Source of the DNA: Bacteroidota bacterium
Lineage (GTDB): Bacteria; Bacteroidota; Bacteroidia; Flavobacteriales_D; Sanyastnellaceae
Length of the DNA stretch: 64,000 nt
Direction of reading: 5' to 3'
Assembly (NCBI GenBank): GCA_027622975.1
Contig: JAQBVN010000006.1
Location: 1 to 64,000, forward strand
Positions within the stretch are counted from its first letter, which is position 1, and each line of letters begins with the position of its first letter. Positions 33,153-40,830 of this stretch are shown here, one piece after another. Under the pieces are notes generated by a model. It made no database searches. It saw only the letters and a program-made list of their open reading frames with translations, and was not told where the DNA came from. The position numbers and the translations under genes were made by a program.

Positions 33153-35591
33153 TCAAAACAGCAATTTCCCATCGGCCCCACGGGCCTCGAGTTTGAGATC
33201 CCGCAACAGGGCCGATTTCACGTTGAGCCTGAGCGAAAAGCTCTGTCGAATGCCAAAGGGAATCCACTCAAACGACAGTTCCCAGCAATGCAAATCCACG
33301 TAGAGGTTCAAGTTGGTGGGCGTGAACTCCCGTCGCGCGAGGTCGTATCCCGTTTGCATGTCCAATTTGTATCGTGAGACTTGAAGGCCGCCTCGAGCGG
33401 ACAAAGCATGGGTCACCACACTGGTATCCCGGGCCAAATCAGGAGCCCATTGGCGTGCCAAGTTCACATTGTAGTCCACTCGCAGATTCCATGGATTGGA
33501 GGCTCCTTGGCCCGCATTGAATGAAGTGCCCACAGCGCCCGTCAAGCGCTTCAAGCGGAGCACCCCCCCTCCTTGCCCCACCAACCATTGATCGACCACC
33601 TGTCCGGTCACGGAATCCCTGGCATACGCTGAATGTGTGGCGTTCAAATTCAAGTTCACCTTGTTGAACAGGCTCGTGAATGCGCGTGTTTGAATGTCTG
33701 ACAATTTCAGAGAGTCCGCCACCAAGTTGTAGCTGCCCGACGTGTTGAGGTTGTCCAAAATTTTGACCTTCTTCAATGCCCCCGTCTCTCGATCGGAGAC
33801 CTTGGCCTCGAGGTTTTGGCCCAAACTGAAGGTGACGGCGCCCGCCTCTCGCATGTCTGAAGGAACAAACCTCCCCAAGGCATAAGGATTCCAAGTGAAC
33901 TCTTCTCCAGAGGCAGCCACGAGGGTTTCCAAGCGGCTGCGCTCAGGGTTGTAACTCAGGCCCAAACTTGGAGACAACACATGTCTCACGGCCTTCACGC
34001 GGCCAGATCCCGGCACATTGAACAGTCCGTAAAATCGGGTGCTGGCAGACACCCCAATGCGCCAATCACTTGTCGTTTGAAAGCCCCCGAGGGTGTCGGT
34101 AACGACCACCGAAGAATCGGGTGCTACGACCTGCTCCGAGGTGCGAAGAGCGGCAAAACCATCGTATTGATCGTACTCCATAGAAGGAGAGATCGAAACA
34201 AAACCAAGACTTGAACTAGATGACAGTTTAACCTTGTGCTTCAGACCATTACGAATTTTCAACTCTCCCCAATCCATGGCACCAAACACACTGTCAGGGG
34301 CTTCAACAACATTCTCCATCTGGGAACTGTACGTCACTGCCAATCCATCCAACACCGAGGAACGACCTCGATCCAACCCAAGGAGCTGAGACAGGGGCGT
34401 ACGCTGCATGTTCAGCGAGAGGCTGGGAACTGTCAGCTGCACATTGCCCGTCGTGGAATTTTGGGTGTGCCTTGCACTGATGGTGGCAGAAAAAGGGCTT
34501 CGAGGAACGCGCCCCGTCCACTGCACAGAGGACTGAAAGGTGTTGGATAGGTACTCTTCTTGGGTGCTGTTGAGGTTTTGCTGAAAGTTCCCTGAAGATC
34601 CAAAGTTGACAGATGCACTGAACCGGCTGTTGGGACGGGCACGTGGATCTTGATTGTGGTTCCAACGAACGAAGAAGTTGTTGCTTAGCCCAAATCCAGG
34701 CGTCCCTACAAATCCCTGACGCTGACGCTGATAACTCAGATTAAACGAACCTTTACTTCGATATCGGTAGTTGTAGTTAGACGCCAGCCTTGTGGCCCAA
34801 CTCCCTCCCGTGTAGACATCCATGAGCAACTTGGAATCCCAGTGCTCCCCCAGTGGTTGGTAATACCCCAAATCCTTCAGGAAAAATCCCAAATCGCCAC
34901 CATCTCCATATCCGGGAAGCAAGACGCCTTGGCTTTGCTTCTCGCGCTTCAAAGGAAACCACCCAAAGGGAAGGGCCAAGGGCGTGGGGATCTTCCGAAA
35001 CTTCAGGTACAATGGACCACTGACCACCTTGTCATTGGGAACCATGATGGCCTTGGTCAAGTGGAAATGATAGTGTGGATTGGCTGCATCACAGGTGGTG
35101 AACTTGCCGTCTCTCACATGAATGGACTGATCTGGTTGACGCTTGGCTCGTTCTGCGTGAAACACGACATCTTGTTCCATGGTGACAGCATGCCGGCTCA
35201 ACCCCTTCCCCGTGGCGAAGTTGTAGCAGAGTTGATCTTGGGTGAACGATTGTCCGTTGTCCGAAAATTCAGGGCGGCCTTCGATTCCGCCAAGGCTGTC
35301 TCTTTGGCCAAACGCACACACCGTGTTGTCTTCCAGATTCAACACGATTCGATGGGCCGTCAACACCATGCCACCGCTGGCAACACGGGCCCTCCCTGTG
35401 AGGTACCCAATGGCACTGTCCACGCGGAAATAGATGTCTTCGGCATCGTATTCAACCACCTCAGAAGCACTGGAAGGAGGCGTGGAAGTTTGGGCCCAAC
35501 AGGCTGGGCTTATCAACACCCAAAAAAGGATAATCGACATGCCGCGCACCACAGGCCCTGCGGGGATTGGGGTATGTTTGGGAACTGGCAT
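33153..35591 (-). CDS. lptD: LPS-assembly protein LptD, Bacteroidota type (LptD_2)
   Basis: The protein has 812 aa from ATG 35591. This start gives a signal peptide with basic residues before the hydrophobic core (MSIILFWVLISPACWAQ) and lies 11 nt after a perfect -7 box; ATG 35540 is the alternative. The OstA-like periplasmic jellyroll covers residues ~35-230 (VEYDAEDIYFRVDSA; LTGRARVASGG). The remainder is a long C-terminal beta-barrel rich in alternating aromatic strands and ends in KLLF. It inserts lipopolysaccharide into the outer leaflet. Its start codon overlaps the amidase start on the other strand. Confidence 0.9.
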   Translation of the reverse strand: MPVPKHTPIPAGPVVRGMSIILFWVLISPACWAQTSTPPSSASEVVEYDAEDIYFRVDSAIGYLTGRARVASGGMVLTAHRIVLNLEDNTVCAFGQRDSLGGIEGRPEFSDNGQSFTQDQLCYNFATGKGLSRHAVTMEQDVVFHAERAKRQPDQSIHVRDGKFTTCDAANPHYHFHLTKAIMVPNDKVVSGPLYLKFRKIPTPLALPFGWFPLKREKQSQGVLLPGYGDGGDLGFFLKDLGYYQPLGEHWDSKLLMDVYTGGSWATRLASNYNYRYRSKGSFNLSYQRQRQGFVGTPGFGLSNNFFVRWNHNQDPRARPNSRFSASVNFGSSGNFQQNLNSTQEEYLSNTFQSSVQWTGRVPRSPFSATISARHTQNSTTGNVQLTVPSLSLNMQRTPLSQLLGLDRGRSSVLDGLAVTYSSQMENVVEAPDSVFGAMDWGELKIRNGLKHKVKLSSSSSLGFVSISPSMEYDQYDGFAALRTSEQVVAPDSSVVVTDTLGGFQTTSDWRIGVSASTRFYGLFNVPGSGRVKAVRHVLSPSLGLSYNPERSRLETLVAASGEEFTWNPYALGRFVPSDMREAGAVTFSLGQNLEAKVSDRETGALKKVKILDNLNTSGSYNLVADSLKLSDIQTRAFTSLFNKVNLNLNATHSAYARDSVTGQVVDQWLVGQGGGVLRLKRLTGAVGTSFNAGQGASNPWNLRVDYNVNLARQWAPDLARDTSVVTHALSARGGLQVSRYKLDMQTGYDLARREFTPTNLNLYVDLHCWELSFEWIPFGIRQSFSLRLNVKSALLRDLKLEARGADGKLLF
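35573..35580 (+). promoter_or_regulatory. -7 box TATGTTTG for the amidase
   Basis: This is a perfect TAnnTTTG, 9 nt before ATG 35590. It lies inside the first codons of the divergent lptD gene. Confidence 0.4.
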
Positions 35592-36861
35592 GAAGCAGCA
35601 TTCAAAAGTAGCCAAACAACGCGTCTTTGCGGCTTGTGTTGCATTGGTTGGCATTTGCGCGGCCTTCGCCCCCGCCCCGCCTGTCCTCACCTTGGTTCTT
35701 GACGCCGGCCATGGAGGCAAAGATCCCGGCAACCTCGGCACGGGGCGTTACCCCAGCACGGAGAAAGACATTACCCTGGACGTGACCCTGCAAGTTGGGC
35801 GTTACATCGAGGAACAACTCCCCGAAGTCCATGTGCTCTACACCAGGACAGATGACAGCTTTCCCGCGCTCCACGACAGGGTGAGGTTCGCGAACAATGC
35901 CAAAGCAGATCTTTTCATCTCCATTCATTGCGATGCCTTTACGACTGCGGGGGCCAAGGGCGCTGGGTCGTATGTGATGGGCATGCACAAAAGCGAGGAG
36001 TCCCTGCGCGTGGCCATGAAGGAAAATGCTTCCATGTTCAAAGAGGAGAACTACGAGAAGCATTACGATGGGTTTGACCCCAACGATCCCGACACGTACA
36101 TCGCCTTGGCGCTCCGTCAAAATGTCAATCTTGACGCGAGTCTCACCTTGGGCGCCGCCATCCAGAGCCAATTCCGCGAGCGAGTGGGACGCAAAGATCG
36201 AGGTGTCAAGCAGGCTGGGTTCTACGTCATTTCATACACCACCATGCCAAGCGTGTTGGTCGAGCTCGGATTCCTGACCAATCCAGAAGAAGAAGACTTC
36301 CTTCAGTCCACCACAGGCAAGGATTTCATGGCTTCTGCCATTTTCAGGGCCTTTCGAGATACGTATCTCACCTCCAGGGTCACTAAGGAGATCCCTGAAA
36401 ACCGCGTGCCTGAAACGCGTTCAGGATCCACAGTGAACGACCAGGAAAGCGACGATGGGCAGAGCGCAAGGAACGACGATGGGCAGAACGCACGGAACGA
36501 CGACGGGCAGACGAATCCCCCAAAAGAGGCAGACACAAAAGTGGCAGACACGCCACCCTCCGTGCATGTGCTTTCAACAGACAGACCTGCCGTTTGGTTT
36601 GGTGTACAAATCCTGACCACAGAGGAGTCTTTGTCCCCAGATTCTCCACAATTGCGTGGTCATGCATCCGCCAAGGCGTACATTCGTCAAGGTTTGCACA
36701 AGTACGTGGTAGGCCATCACGACCATCCCGACAAAGCCCATGTTGCCAAAGACCAATTGCGCGCGGAAGGATTTGAAGGTGCATTCGTGGTGGCATTTTT
36801 GGGAGAGACCCAAATCACCATGTCTCATGCGAGAGAATTGCTGAATCTACCTGCCAAGTGA
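35590..36861 (+). CDS. N-acetylmuramoyl-L-alanine amidase with SPOR-like domain
   Basis: The protein has 423 aa. After a signal peptide (AACVALVGICAAFA), an Amidase_3 domain runs from residue ~35 to 260. LDAGHGGKDPG has the zinc His, DITLDVTLQ the Glu, and SIHCDAF the second His, with VLVELGFLTNPEEE containing the catalytic Glu. A repeat-containing acidic linker (DDGQ units) follows. The C-terminal ~80 residues (WFGVQILTTEES ... LHKYVVGHHDH ... GAFVVAFLG) are SPOR-like and would bind denuded septal glycan. It cleaves peptide from peptidoglycan during cell separation. Confidence 0.92.
   Translation: MKQHSKVAKQRVFAACVALVGICAAFAPAPPVLTLVLDAGHGGKDPGNLGTGRYPSTEKDITLDVTLQVGRYIEEQLPEVHVLYTRTDDSFPALHDRVRFANNAKADLFISIHCDAFTTAGAKGAGSYVMGMHKSEESLRVAMKENASMFKEENYEKHYDGFDPNDPDTYIALALRQNVNLDASLTLGAAIQSQFRERVGRKDRGVKQAGFYVISYTTMPSVLVELGFLTNPEEEDFLQSTTGKDFMASAIFRAFRDTYLTSRVTKEIPENRVPETRSGSTVNDQESDDGQSARNDDGQNARNDDGQTNPPKEADTKVADTPPSVHVLSTDRPAVWFGVQILTTEESLSPDSPQLRGHASAKAYIRQGLHKYVVGHHDHPDKAHVAKDQLRAEGFEGAFVVAFLGETQITMSHARELLNLPAK
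35603..35610 (-). promoter_or_regulatory. -7 box TACTTTTG for lptD
   Basis: This is a perfect TAnnTTTG on the minus strand, 11 nt before the lptD ATG at 35591. It lies inside the first codons of the divergent amidase gene. Confidence 0.45.
36451..36512 (+). repeat. 24-bp in-frame tandem repeat in the amidase linker
   Basis: The unit gacgatgggcagaacgcac plus five bases occurs about 2.5 times, encoding DDGQSARN, DDGQNARN and DDGQ. Confidence 0.75.
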
Positions 36862-37895
36862 GCACACTTCGTCCCGAATTCAAAGTAGGCGTCCTCGTCG
36901 TATCTGGCATTGTGTTGCTCGTTCTCGGGGTCAATTACTTGAAAGGTTTCAATCCATTTGCGAGGTCCAACACCTTTTACGCGATTTACGAGGACGTGCG
37001 TGGCTTGGCCGTGAGCAACCCTGTTCTCGTCAATGGTTACCAAGTGGGTCAAATTCGCCGCGTCGAATTTGTTCCCGGTGGGTTTGGTGAATTGTTGGTT
37101 GAATTCACGGTGGAAGAAACGCAACTCTACATTCCTCGCAATTCCGTGGCCATGATTCACAGCTCCGATTTGTTTGGCACAAAAGCCATCCGCATCGAAT
37201 TCGGAGATTCACCGGACTATGCCCTTTCGGGAGACACCTTGGTTCCCAATGTGGAAGATGACATCGCGGCGCAAGTCCAAAAACAACTTGAACCGCTTCA
37301 AAGAAAAACCACCGACCTGATCAAGGGCGTGGACGTCATCATTGAAAACATTCAAAGCATTTTTGAAAGCGACGCGACCAACCAACTTCCGGAAGCGCTC
37401 GAAAGTGTCAAACGCACCGTGGAATCGCTCGAGCGAACAGCTGCCAACCTCGACAGCACTGTGGCGGAGAACAGAAGCAATTTCGGCCGAGTCATGGGCA
37501 ATGTCAGGTCCTTGACAACAACCCTCAACAACAGCGGAGACGACCTGCAGAACACCTTGTCCAACTTATCTGACTTCAGCGACTCCCTGTCGAGTTTGGA
37601 CCTTGGGATTGCCATGCGCAAGGCCAACGAAGTGCTTGCAGACCTTGAACGCGTGACGAGCAAAGTCGCTGCTGGGGAAGGAAGCCTGGGTAAACTTGTG
37701 ATGGAAGATAGCCTGCACGATGAACTCGTGGCCACCAATGTGGAACTGCAATTGCTGCTCGACGATTTGCAGATGCACCCTTGGAAGTACGTCCAAGTGA
37801 ATTTGATTGGACGCAAGCAAAAATCGGAATGGTCCAAAAAGGACTTGCAACGCTTGGAGCAACTGATTGATGAACGTGTGAATTCAGATCAATGA
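36858..37895 (+). CDS. MlaD/MCE-family lipid-transport protein
   Basis: The protein has 345 aa from GTG 36858, overlapping the amidase stop by 4 nt. One N-terminal membrane anchor (VGVLVVSGIVLLVLGVNYL) is followed by the MCE domain, with YEDVRGLAVSNPVLVNGYQVGQI and SSDLFGTKAIRIEFG. A long helical region follows (residues ~140-280; ESVKRTVESLERTAANLD). It belongs to the periplasmic ring-forming component of lipid-trafficking systems. MlaE and MlaF partners are not adjacent. Confidence 0.92.
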   Translation: MSTLRPEFKVGVLVVSGIVLLVLGVNYLKGFNPFARSNTFYAIYEDVRGLAVSNPVLVNGYQVGQIRRVEFVPGGFGELLVEFTVEETQLYIPRNSVAMIHSSDLFGTKAIRIEFGDSPDYALSGDTLVPNVEDDIAAQVQKQLEPLQRKTTDLIKGVDVIIENIQSIFESDATNQLPEALESVKRTVESLERTAANLDSTVAENRSNFGRVMGNVRSLTTTLNNSGDDLQNTLSNLSDFSDSLSSLDLGIAMRKANEVLADLERVTSKVAAGEGSLGKLVMEDSLHDELVATNVELQLLLDDLQMHPWKYVQVNLIGRKQKSEWSKKDLQRLEQLIDERVNSDQ

Positions 37896-37899
37896 CATC

Positions 37900-39222
37900 A
37901 TGCTGACAAAAATCCTCTTTGTGCTTTGCTTGATGACCAGCGTGAAATTGTTCGCTCGTCGCATTGGTTTCATTCGTCGCAACATCCTGATGGGTCATGA
38001 CGTCAACCGTTCTGACAGACCTTCCGACCGTTGGAAGACGATGGCCCGCGTTGCCCTGGGGCAGGGCAAAATGATTGCACGACCTGTCGCAGGTGTGATG
38101 CACGTGTTCATCTATGTCGGCTTCGTGTTGATCAACATCGAGCTTTTGGAAATCATCCTTGATGGCGTGTTGGGTACGCATCGCGTGTTTGCTCCACTCG
38201 GTGGTTTGTACGACGTCTTGATTGCCTCTTTTGAGGTGCTTGCTGCCCTTGTCACCCTGGCCTGTGTTGTGTTCTTTGTCCGAAGGAATGCTTTGGCCAT
38301 TGCGCGATTCCGATCCCCCGAAATGAAGGGTTGGCCTTCCATGGATGCCAACGTGATTCTCATCGCTGAGGTCTTGCTCATGTTTGCATTCTTGAGCATG
38401 AACGCATCGGATAGCATCGCGCAGGCCAGAGGCCTGGATCACTATGTGGTGGCCGGATCCTTTCCTGTGAGCCAGTTTTTGGTCCCTCTCTACGAAGGGT
38501 TGTCTGATGCTGGCGTGGTTGCCGTCGAACGTGGCATGTGGTGGTTTCACATCCTGGGAATCCTTGGATTCTTGGTCTATGTGACGTATTCCAAGCACTT
38601 TCACATCTTGCTGGCTTTCCCCAACACGTATTACAGCGACTTGACCGCGCAGGGAGCCATGGACAACATGGCTGCTGTCAAAAAAGAGGTGGACCTGATG
38701 ATGGACCCGCAGGCAGACCCCTACGCTGCTCCCGCTCCGGAGTCGGAGGCAATGCCTGTGAAGTTTGGTGCAAAAGACGCCACCGACCTCAGTTGGAAGC
38801 AACTGATGGAAGCGTACACATGCACCGAATGTGGTCGATGCACGAGCGAGTGCCCGGCCAACCAAACTGGCAAACTTCTCTCCCCTCGGAAAATCATGAT
38901 GGATACCCGCGACCGAATCGAAGAAATCGGGAAGCAGCGAGAAGCAAACGGCGGAACGTGGGAAGGAGATGGAAAGTCGCTTCTGGGCAACTACATCACC
39001 GAGGAAGAGCTCTGGGCTTGCACCTCGTGCCAAGCCTGTGTTCAGGCTTGTCCCGTCAACATCTCCCCCATGGGCATTGTGCTGGACATGCGCCGCAGTT
39101 TGATCATGGAGGATAGCAAATCGCCTGAGTCCATCACCACCATGTTCAACAACATCGAAAACAACGGCGCACCCTGGGCCTTCCCCGCTGCCAGTCGCGG
39201 TGATTGGACTCGTGAATCTTGA
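37900..39222 (+). CDS. Membrane (Fe-S)-binding oxidoreductase, heterodisulfide-reductase-like
   Basis: The protein has 440 aa. Several membrane helices occupy the first ~220 residues, with likely haem-b or structural His residues. Two [4Fe-4S] motifs follow: CTECGRCTSECP near residue 308 and CTSCQACVQACPVN near residue 376. The fold resembles a NarI-like cytochrome fused to a ferredoxin module, as in HdrE/HdrC or GlpC-type complexes. It should pass electrons between quinones and the CCG-domain protein encoded next (4 nt downstream). The donor is unknown. Confidence 0.85.
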   Translation: MLTKILFVLCLMTSVKLFARRIGFIRRNILMGHDVNRSDRPSDRWKTMARVALGQGKMIARPVAGVMHVFIYVGFVLINIELLEIILDGVLGTHRVFAPLGGLYDVLIASFEVLAALVTLACVVFFVRRNALAIARFRSPEMKGWPSMDANVILIAEVLLMFAFLSMNASDSIAQARGLDHYVVAGSFPVSQFLVPLYEGLSDAGVVAVERGMWWFHILGILGFLVYVTYSKHFHILLAFPNTYYSDLTAQGAMDNMAAVKKEVDLMMDPQADPYAAPAPESEAMPVKFGAKDATDLSWKQLMEAYTCTECGRCTSECPANQTGKLLSPRKIMMDTRDRIEEIGKQREANGGTWEGDGKSLLGNYITEEELWACTSCQACVQACPVNISPMGIVLDMRRSLIMEDSKSPESITTMFNNIENNGAPWAFPAASRGDWTRES

Positions 39223-39226
39223 CCCC

Positions 39227-40030
39227 ATGAGTAGCTTTCAAGTACCCACGTTGGCGGAGATGACCGCCCAAGGCCAAACCCCAGAAGTCTTGTTTTGGGT
39301 TGGGTGTGCCGGGAGTTTTGACGACCGTGCCAAACGCATCACCAAAGCCATCGCCCGCATCCTTCACCACTGCGAGGTTTCCTTTGCCGTCCTTGGGTCG
39401 GAGGAGAGTTGCACGGGTGACCCAGCCAAACGGGCGGGCAACGAATTCCTGTTTCAAATGCAGGCCGCCCAAAACATCGCTGTTCTGAATGGGTATGAGG
39501 TCAAACGAATCGTGACAGGATGCCCGCATTGCTTCAACGTGTTGAAGAATGAGTACCCTGAACTGGGGGGATCCTATGAGGTCATGCATCACACCCAGTT
39601 CATTCGTGACCTGATTGACCAAGGAAGGTTGAAGGTTGCGGATGGCAACCCCTTCAAAGGTCGTCGCATCACCTTTCACGACCCCTGTTATCTCGGGCGC
39701 GGAAACGGCGAGTACGCAGCCCCACGAGACGTTCTGACCACCCTCGACGCTGAACTTGTGGAGATGCGTAGATGCAAGCAAAACGGTCTGTGCTGCGGAG
39801 CAGGCGGTGCCCAAATGTTCAAGGAAGCTGAAAAAGGTCATCGCGAAGTCAACCACGAGCGGACAGATGATGTTTTGGATGTCAACCCACACATTGTAGC
39901 CACCGGATGCCCTTTCTGCAATACCATGATGACCGACGGCGTGAAGCACGCGGAGCGCGAATCATCGATCACCGTCAAAGACATCGCCGAATTGATTGCG
40001 GAGGCTGCCGACTTGCTTCCCTCCTCTTGA
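39227..40030 (+). CDS. CCG-domain (HdrB-like) Fe-S oxidoreductase subunit
   Basis: The protein has 267 aa. It has two Cys-rich units: GCAGSFD ... TGCPHCFNVLKNEYP with CYLGRGN, and CCGAGGAQMF ... VATGCPFCNTMM. CxnCCG-x-C patterns of this kind bind unusual Fe-S clusters in HdrB, GlpC and LutA-type subunits. It pairs with the membrane Fe-S protein just upstream as a probable quinone-linked complex. ATG 39227 is chosen over 39200 because the latter overlaps its neighbour. Confidence 0.85.
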   Translation: MSSFQVPTLAEMTAQGQTPEVLFWVGCAGSFDDRAKRITKAIARILHHCEVSFAVLGSEESCTGDPAKRAGNEFLFQMQAAQNIAVLNGYEVKRIVTGCPHCFNVLKNEYPELGGSYEVMHHTQFIRDLIDQGRLKVADGNPFKGRRITFHDPCYLGRGNGEYAAPRDVLTTLDAELVEMRRCKQNGLCCGAGGAQMFKEAEKGHREVNHERTDDVLDVNPHIVATGCPFCNTMMTDGVKHAERESSITVKDIAELIAEAADLLPSS

Positions 40031-40073
40031 CTTTTTGGACCCCTTGATTGAACCAACCCCTGAAAACTATCCC

Positions 40074-40820
40074 ATGCTTCTTGAAGGAAAAGTGGCCATC
40101 GTGACTGGAGCGTCGCGAGGCATTGGAAAAGCCATTGCAGAACAATTCATTGCCCAAGGTGCTACAGTCGCATTCACCTACCGCAGCTCGGCTGAAGCTG
40201 CGGCCGCCTTAGAAGCTGAGCTAAGCTCAGGAGGTGGCACCGTGAAAGGATTCCAGTCCGACGCGGCGAGCATGAAGGATGCTGAACGTTTGGTCCAAGA
40301 AGTGGCCGAAGCATTTGGCACGGTAGACATTGTGGTCAACAACGCAGGCATCACCGACGACACGCTGTTGATGCGCATGAGTGAAGAACAATGGGATCGG
40401 GTCATCAGCGTCAATCTCAAAAGCTGCTTCAACCTCACCAAGGCCGTGCTTCGCACGATGCTCAAGGCTCGCTCAGGATCCATCATCAACATTTCATCAG
40501 TTGTGGGCGTCCAAGGGAACGCCGGTCAAGCAAATTACGCGGCATCCAAGGCGGGCATTCTCGGTTTTACGAAGTCCGTTGCACTTGAACTCGGCAGCCG
40601 AAACATTCGATGCAACGCCATCGCCCCCGGCTTCATTGAAACTGAAATGACGGCCAAGTTGGACCCGAACACCGTTCAAGGCTGGAGGGATGCCATTCCA
40701 TTGAAGCGAGGAGGTACTCCCGAAGACGTGGCGAATCTGTGTGTCTTTTTGGCGAGCGACATGAGTTCTTACATCACAGGCCAAACCCTCAATGTGGATG
40801 GCGGCATGATCACGGCTTAA
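40074..40820 (+). CDS. fabG: 3-oxoacyl-[acyl-carrier-protein] reductase
   Basis: The protein has 248 aa, a short-chain dehydrogenase. The NADPH motif VTGASRGIGKAIAEQF, NNAG in VVNNAGITDDTLLMRM, catalytic Ser in IINISSVVG, and YAASKAG with the Tyr-Lys pair are all present; APGFIETEMT and the C-terminal NVDGGM are typical of FabG. It reduces 3-ketoacyl-ACP in fatty-acid synthesis. The start at 40074 fits the family. Confidence 0.94.
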   Translation: MLLEGKVAIVTGASRGIGKAIAEQFIAQGATVAFTYRSSAEAAAALEAELSSGGGTVKGFQSDAASMKDAERLVQEVAEAFGTVDIVVNNAGITDDTLLMRMSEEQWDRVISVNLKSCFNLTKAVLRTMLKARSGSIINISSVVGVQGNAGQANYAASKAGILGFTKSVALELGSRNIRCNAIAPGFIETEMTAKLDPNTVQGWRDAIPLKRGGTPEDVANLCVFLASDMSSYITGQTLNVDGGMITA

Positions 40821-40830
40821 TCTCCGCGAA

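Noticed and set aside
37576-39228. 550-codon open frame on the minus strand
   Set aside because: It is antisense to the Fe-S membrane protein, whose plus-strand frame has two clear 4Fe-4S motifs and membrane helices. The minus frame has no recognisable domain and is His/Gln-rich, as expected for a shadow.
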